Both the position numbers and the translations under genes were made by a program. Below the pieces are notes generated by a model. The model was not told the origin of the DNA. It saw only the letters and a program-made list of their open reading frames with translations, and did not search any database. 64,000 bases of DNA, from assembly GCF_002257645.1 (NCBI RefSeq), contig NZ_NQMO01000003.1:186001-250000 (forward strand). The letters run 5' to 3'. Of this stretch, positions 60,601 to 64,000 are shown one piece after another; position 1 is the stretch's first letter; the number at the start of each line of letters is the position of its first letter. The stretch is from Paenibacillus sp. XY044 (GTDB taxonomy: Bacteria; Bacillota; Bacilli; Paenibacillales; Paenibacillaceae).

Positions 60601-61674
60601 ATGAACATTTATCGATATCCAGAAAATCCTTTAATCACCCCTGCCGACGTCAAGCCTCACCGCGAGGGTTTCGAGGTGATCGGTGCATTTAATGCCGGCA
60701 TCGCCGAGTATCAAGGGGAAACGTTGATGCTGCTGCGTGTGGCGGAGCGTCCGGTCAGCGGAGATCCGAACGTAGTTATCGCCCCTGTATTCAATGCAAA
60801 GAGCGGTGATCTCGAACTTATACCTTTCCGCAGGGACGACGACCGGTACGATTTTTCCGACCCGCGGGTGATCCGCAATAAATCCAAAAACGGCACGTTT
60901 GAGTATTTGACGTCGCTGTCCTATATCCGAATCGCCCGCAGCAGGGACGGCCACCACTTCACGGTGGACGATCAGCCGTTCATTTATCCGTCCAACGAAC
61001 AGGAAGCGTTCGGCATCGAGGATCCGCGGGTCACGCAGATCGGCGATACTTACTACATTTATTTTTCCGTCGTGTCTCCCGTGGGGATCGGAGAATCGCT
61101 CGTGTCGACCACCGACTTTGTGGCGACCCGGCATCACGGCATGATCTTTGGCCCGGACAATAAGGACGTGCTCATTTTCCCGGAAAAGATCAACGGCAAA
61201 TACTACGCCCTTCATCGTCCGACCATGAAAAGCATCGGAAATCCGGAAATTTGGATCGCGGAATCCGACAATCTGCTCTACTGGGGCAATCATAAGCATC
61301 TGCTCGGCCTCCGGGACGGGATGTGGGACAGCGGCCGGATAGGCGGCGGTGCCGTGCCGTTCAAGACTGATAAAGGCTGGCTTGAGCTGTATCACGGAGC
61401 GACATCGGATCACCGGTACTGCATGGGCGCCGTCCTTCTGGACCTGAACGATCCGACGCGTGTGATCGCCCGTTCCGGGAAGCCGGTGATGGAGCCTGAG
61501 GCAGAATATGAAAAGCAGGGCTTTTTTGGGGACGTGGTGTTTTCCTGCGGCGCCGTCATTGACGGCGACACGGTGAAAATGTTTTATGGCGTCGCGGACA
61601 CCTCTATGGCCTGTGCGGAGCTCAGCGTGAAGGAAATATTGGACAGCCTCGAATACCTCGAAGCAAAAGTTTAG
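60601..61674 (+). CDS. GH130 family beta-mannoside phosphorylase
   Basis: Predicted inverting phosphorylase (or hydrolase) of 357 residues that splits beta-mannosides with phosphate to give mannose 1-phosphate. The propeller motifs are visible: MNIYRYPENPLITPADVKP, EGFEVIGAFNAGIAEYQGETLMLLRVAERP, YDFSDPRVI and the catalytic-site block FGIEDPRVTQIGDTYYIYFS (Asp141), then GHAT-like ELYHGATSDHRYCMGAVLLDLNDP and FFGDVVFSCG. The ATG at 60601 with AAGGAG ten bases upstream is preferred over a TTG at 60592. Phosphorylase or hydrolase depends on phosphate-binding basic residues that I cannot judge with certainty. Confidence 0.9.
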   Translation: MNIYRYPENPLITPADVKPHREGFEVIGAFNAGIAEYQGETLMLLRVAERPVSGDPNVVIAPVFNAKSGDLELIPFRRDDDRYDFSDPRVIRNKSKNGTFEYLTSLSYIRIARSRDGHHFTVDDQPFIYPSNEQEAFGIEDPRVTQIGDTYYIYFSVVSPVGIGESLVSTTDFVATRHHGMIFGPDNKDVLIFPEKINGKYYALHRPTMKSIGNPEIWIAESDNLLYWGNHKHLLGLRDGMWDSGRIGGGAVPFKTDKGWLELYHGATSDHRYCMGAVLLDLNDPTRVIARSGKPVMEPEAEYEKQGFFGDVVFSCGAVIDGDTVKMFYGVADTSMACAELSVKEILDSLEYLEAKV

Positions 61675-61686
61675 GATCAGGACTCG

Positions 61687-61718
61687 GAACGCCAAAACAA
61701 ACCATTGTTTTGGCGTTC
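61687..61718 (+). other. Strong hairpin between the GH130 and beta-mannosidase genes
   Basis: GAACGCCAAAACAA (61687-61700) pairs perfectly with TTGTTTTGGCGTTC (61705-61718), a 14-base stem with a 4-base loop. The tail TATTAC is weak, so this is probably a partial terminator or mRNA-processing element that lowers expression of the last gene. Confidence 0.7.
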
Positions 61719-61779
61719 TATTACATCAGGCCCGGAGGAGCCGGCTCGGCTTGCAGTTAGGGTGAAGAGAGGGAACAGC

Positions 61780-64000
61780 ATGATCATTAAAGACCATTGG
61801 AAACTGCGGGATTTCAGGGAAGGAGAAGCGAAGGATCTTGAAGTGGCCTCACCGCTGTATGACGATTATTTTTGGATGTCGGCGCAGGTGCCGGGAGACG
61901 TTCATACGACGCTGATCCGTCACGGCTTGATCGACGATCCGTTCTTTGGTCATAACGACCAGAAATGCCGGTGGGTGGAGGATCGGATTTGGTGGTATCG
62001 GACCGTCTTCACGCTGGACGAGGCACCGCGGCCGGACGACAAAATGATGTTGGTATTCGAAGGATTGGACACCTTTGCGACCGTGTATTTGAACGGCGCG
62101 GAGCTGGGTTCGACGGACAACATGTTTATCAGCCACACGTTTGAGGTCAGTCGCGAGCTGAAAACGGGCAAAAACGTCATCGCCGTCAAGTTTGACCCGG
62201 TCCATGCGAAAGTGGGCGGGAAGGCCGTCTCCACATTTTGGTCCGGTTTCAGCAAGGAAAGGGTCTGGACCCGTAAAAATCAAAGCCATTACGGTTGGGA
62301 TTGGGGACCGCGGCTCCTGTGCGCAGGAATCTGGAAGGAAGTTCGGCTGGAGAAACACCGTGCAGCGAGACTGGAGCATGTATATGCGCGGACGGCGGAG
62401 ATTGGCGAGAAGGAAGCGCTGGTTGACGTTGAGGTTGAACTGACTTCATGGGACCGCAGCAAATCATACAGCGTTCTTGTTCAGCTCCTCGACGAGGAGA
62501 ATGGGGAAGTGGCGGCTATGGAAACGTTTAGGATGAGCGAAACCGCAAGCTGCGGGCTGTCCGAATTGGCCGGCGGCAGAAGCCTGTCGGGCGGGATGAG
62601 GCTTCATGTATCGAAGCCCAAGCTGTGGTGGACACATGACCTTGGAACGCCTCATTTATATGAGCTGCGAATTTCGGTGCAGGCGGACGGGATAACGATT
62701 GACCGGCGCAGCCAGAAGCTGGGCGTCCGCACCCTGGAGCTGAAGCAGCGGGACGCAGCGGGAAATCCTGCCTTTACATTTATGCTGAACGGGATTAGTG
62801 TATTTGCCAAAGGAGCCAACTGGATCCCGGTCGACAGCTTTATCGGGGCGGTGCCGGATGAGCGGTATTCCCGCCTGATCGAAATGGCGAAGGAAGCGCA
62901 CATGAATATGCTGCGGGTCTGGGGGGGAGGCATTTATGAAAGGGATATCTTCTATGATGAGTGCGACCGCCTGGGAATTTTGGTATGGCAGGATTTCATG
63001 TTCGCCTGTGCCCTGTATCCCGACTATAACCGCAATTTCATGGACAACGTTGCGAGGGAAGTGCAGCAGGTCGTCAAGCGGCTGCGCAGCCGGACATGCC
63101 TGGCCCTATGGTGCGGCAATAACGAAAATGACTGGCTGTATGAGGCGCTTCATGCCAGCGGAGACATCCCGCATCCGTTTTACGGCGAGAAAATCAATCA
63201 TGAACTGATGCCCGCGCTCCTGGAGCAGCTGGATCCTTCGCGGACATTCTGGCCGAGCTCACCTTACGGAGGGAACGATCATAATTCCCGTGAGGAAGGG
63301 GACACGCATAACTGGCAGGTCTGGCACGGCAACATCGAGCCGAGGGTATTCGGCGAGCCCCAGCTCCAGGACTATAGCGTGGAAGGGTTGTCGTTCAAGA
63401 AATTCAAGGAAGACCGCACCAAGTTCGCCAGCGAGTTCGGCATGCATGCTTCCGCCAATTTGTACACGCTGCAGCGGAACGTGCCGCAGACGGAGCTGGT
63501 GCTGGGCAGCGCGGAAATGATGAACCGCAACAAGGATATCAACCATCTCAAGGGCGTTATGCTCATGGAGGGATACACCGGGATTCCGGGCAATTTGGAG
63601 GAATACATCCATTTTTCCATGCTGACGCAGGCCGAAGGCCTCAAATACGGCATCGAGCATTACCGAAGAAACAAGCCGGAGACGAGCGGGGCGTTGTTCT
63701 GGCAGTTCAACGACTGTTGGCCTGGCACCAGCTGGTCCGTCATCGACTATTACGGTCTTCCGAAAGCGGCGTACCATTACGCCCGCAAATTTTATCATCC
63801 GGTCCTGTTGACGGCGGAGTATACGCCCGGGGATGAGGAACTCGTGCTGTGGGGTGTGAATGACACGCGGGATCCTGTTCGCAAAACGGCAGAGCTTGTC
63901 GTTTACGGGATGGACGGCCGTCAGGTATATGCCCGTACGTTCGCTGCAGAGATTGAGGCTTGCGGGAAGCAGCGTATGGCGGTGCTGAAGCTGGACGACC
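61780..64000 (+). CDS. GH2 family beta-mannosidase (partial)
   Basis: Exo-acting beta-mannosidase; 740 residues are visible and the frame is open at the right edge (family length about 820-850). The N-terminal jelly roll (DDYFWMSAQVPGDVHTTLIRHGLIDDPFFGHNDQKCRWVEDRIWWY) is diagnostic of beta-mannosidases. So are the segment ERVWTRKNQSHYGWDWGP and the barrel part FAKGANWIPVDSFIG and MLRVWGGGIYERD. The acid/base is Glu449 (WCGNNEND) and the nucleophile Glu552 (KFASEFGMHA). No signal peptide, so it acts in the cytoplasm on imported manno-oligosaccharides. ATG at 61780 follows AGAGAGGGAAC. Confidence 0.93.
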   Translation, partial: MIIKDHWKLRDFREGEAKDLEVASPLYDDYFWMSAQVPGDVHTTLIRHGLIDDPFFGHNDQKCRWVEDRIWWYRTVFTLDEAPRPDDKMMLVFEGLDTFATVYLNGAELGSTDNMFISHTFEVSRELKTGKNVIAVKFDPVHAKVGGKAVSTFWSGFSKERVWTRKNQSHYGWDWGPRLLCAGIWKEVRLEKHRAARLEHVYARTAEIGEKEALVDVEVELTSWDRSKSYSVLVQLLDEENGEVAAMETFRMSETASCGLSELAGGRSLSGGMRLHVSKPKLWWTHDLGTPHLYELRISVQADGITIDRRSQKLGVRTLELKQRDAAGNPAFTFMLNGISVFAKGANWIPVDSFIGAVPDERYSRLIEMAKEAHMNMLRVWGGGIYERDIFYDECDRLGILVWQDFMFACALYPDYNRNFMDNVAREVQQVVKRLRSRTCLALWCGNNENDWLYEALHASGDIPHPFYGEKINHELMPALLEQLDPSRTFWPSSPYGGNDHNSREEGDTHNWQVWHGNIEPRVFGEPQLQDYSVEGLSFKKFKEDRTKFASEFGMHASANLYTLQRNVPQTELVLGSAEMMNRNKDINHLKGVMLMEGYTGIPGNLEEYIHFSMLTQAEGLKYGIEHYRRNKPETSGALFWQFNDCWPGTSWSVIDYYGLPKAAYHYARKFYHPVLLTAEYTPGDEELVLWGVNDTRDPVRKTAELVVYGMDGRQVYARTFAAEIEACGKQRMAVLKLDD

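Noticed and set aside
1..64000. Mobile elements, prophage, CRISPR arrays or defence systems
   Set aside because: No transposase, integrase, phage structural gene, Cas gene, toxin-antitoxin pair or regularly spaced repeat array was recognised anywhere in the window.

Overview
The window looks like chromosomal DNA of a spore-forming, bacillithiol-making Firmicute, most likely Paenibacillus. This is an inference from a GerA-type germinant receptor operon behind a sigma-G-like promoter, a BshB2-type bacillithiol deacetylase, a parE-parC pair, AGGAGG ribosome binding sites and the unusual number of carbohydrate ABC importers. I see no insertion sequence, prophage, CRISPR array or rRNA. There is one tRNA, tRNA-Lys(CUU).

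Layout. 0-3.7 kb (minus strand): a germinant receptor operon in the order gerAA, gerAC, small D-type subunit, gerAB (cut by the window edge). 3.9-7.6 kb: mglBAC galactose-type importer with a cre-like site. 7.8-12 kb: a secreted CAP-domain protein, tRNA-Lys, an SGNH hydrolase and an ABC-2 exporter. 12-16.5 kb: topoisomerase IV (parE, parC). 16.7-27 kb: housekeeping and accessory single genes (MarR, an MFS carrier, a YojF/BshB2 pair, RNA-modification enzymes, a GNAT enzyme, an HpaB-type hydroxylase, a 26-residue membrane peptide, an SDR enzyme). 27-31.5 kb: a sugar ABC importer plus a Gfo/Idh/MocA dehydrogenase. 31.9-39.1 kb: an ArsR-type regulator with a large C-terminal domain, a second sugar importer, an acyltransferase-like membrane protein and a GH2 glycosidase. 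39.7-50.2 kb: a nitrogen-scavenging block. 50.3-53.2 kb: an aldo/keto reductase and a Gfo/Idh/MocA dehydrogenase, divergent from an AraC regulator. 53.5-64 kb: a LacI-controlled mannoside locus with importer, GH13, DUF1861, GH130 and GH2 beta-mannosidase, cut by the right edge.

The strongest new observation is the 39.7-50.2 kb block. It holds an isochorismatase-type hydrolase, a LysR regulator, an amidase with a small AtzG/GatC-like partner, a complete dipeptide-type ABC importer (D-A-B-C-F) and a nitrilase-type amidohydrolase. Its two divergent intergenic regions contain four exact matches to the TnrA/GlnR box TGTNA-N7-TNACA, two in each. This suggests a nitrogen-limitation regulon that imports an amide, ureide or N-carbamoyl compound and strips its nitrogen in the cytoplasm; the substrate cannot be read from sequence.

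The second is the mannoside locus. The DUF1861 protein and the GH130 phosphorylase share an Asp-x-Arg-x-Thr blade motif, and the divergent regulator-transporter region carries two perfect TTGTAACGTTACAA operators. Other points of note are a probable frameshift or non-canonical start in a GNAT gene, an Ala at the quinolone-contact position of ParC, a palindrome inside the parE promoter spacer, and hairpins placed between binding-protein and downstream transporter genes.
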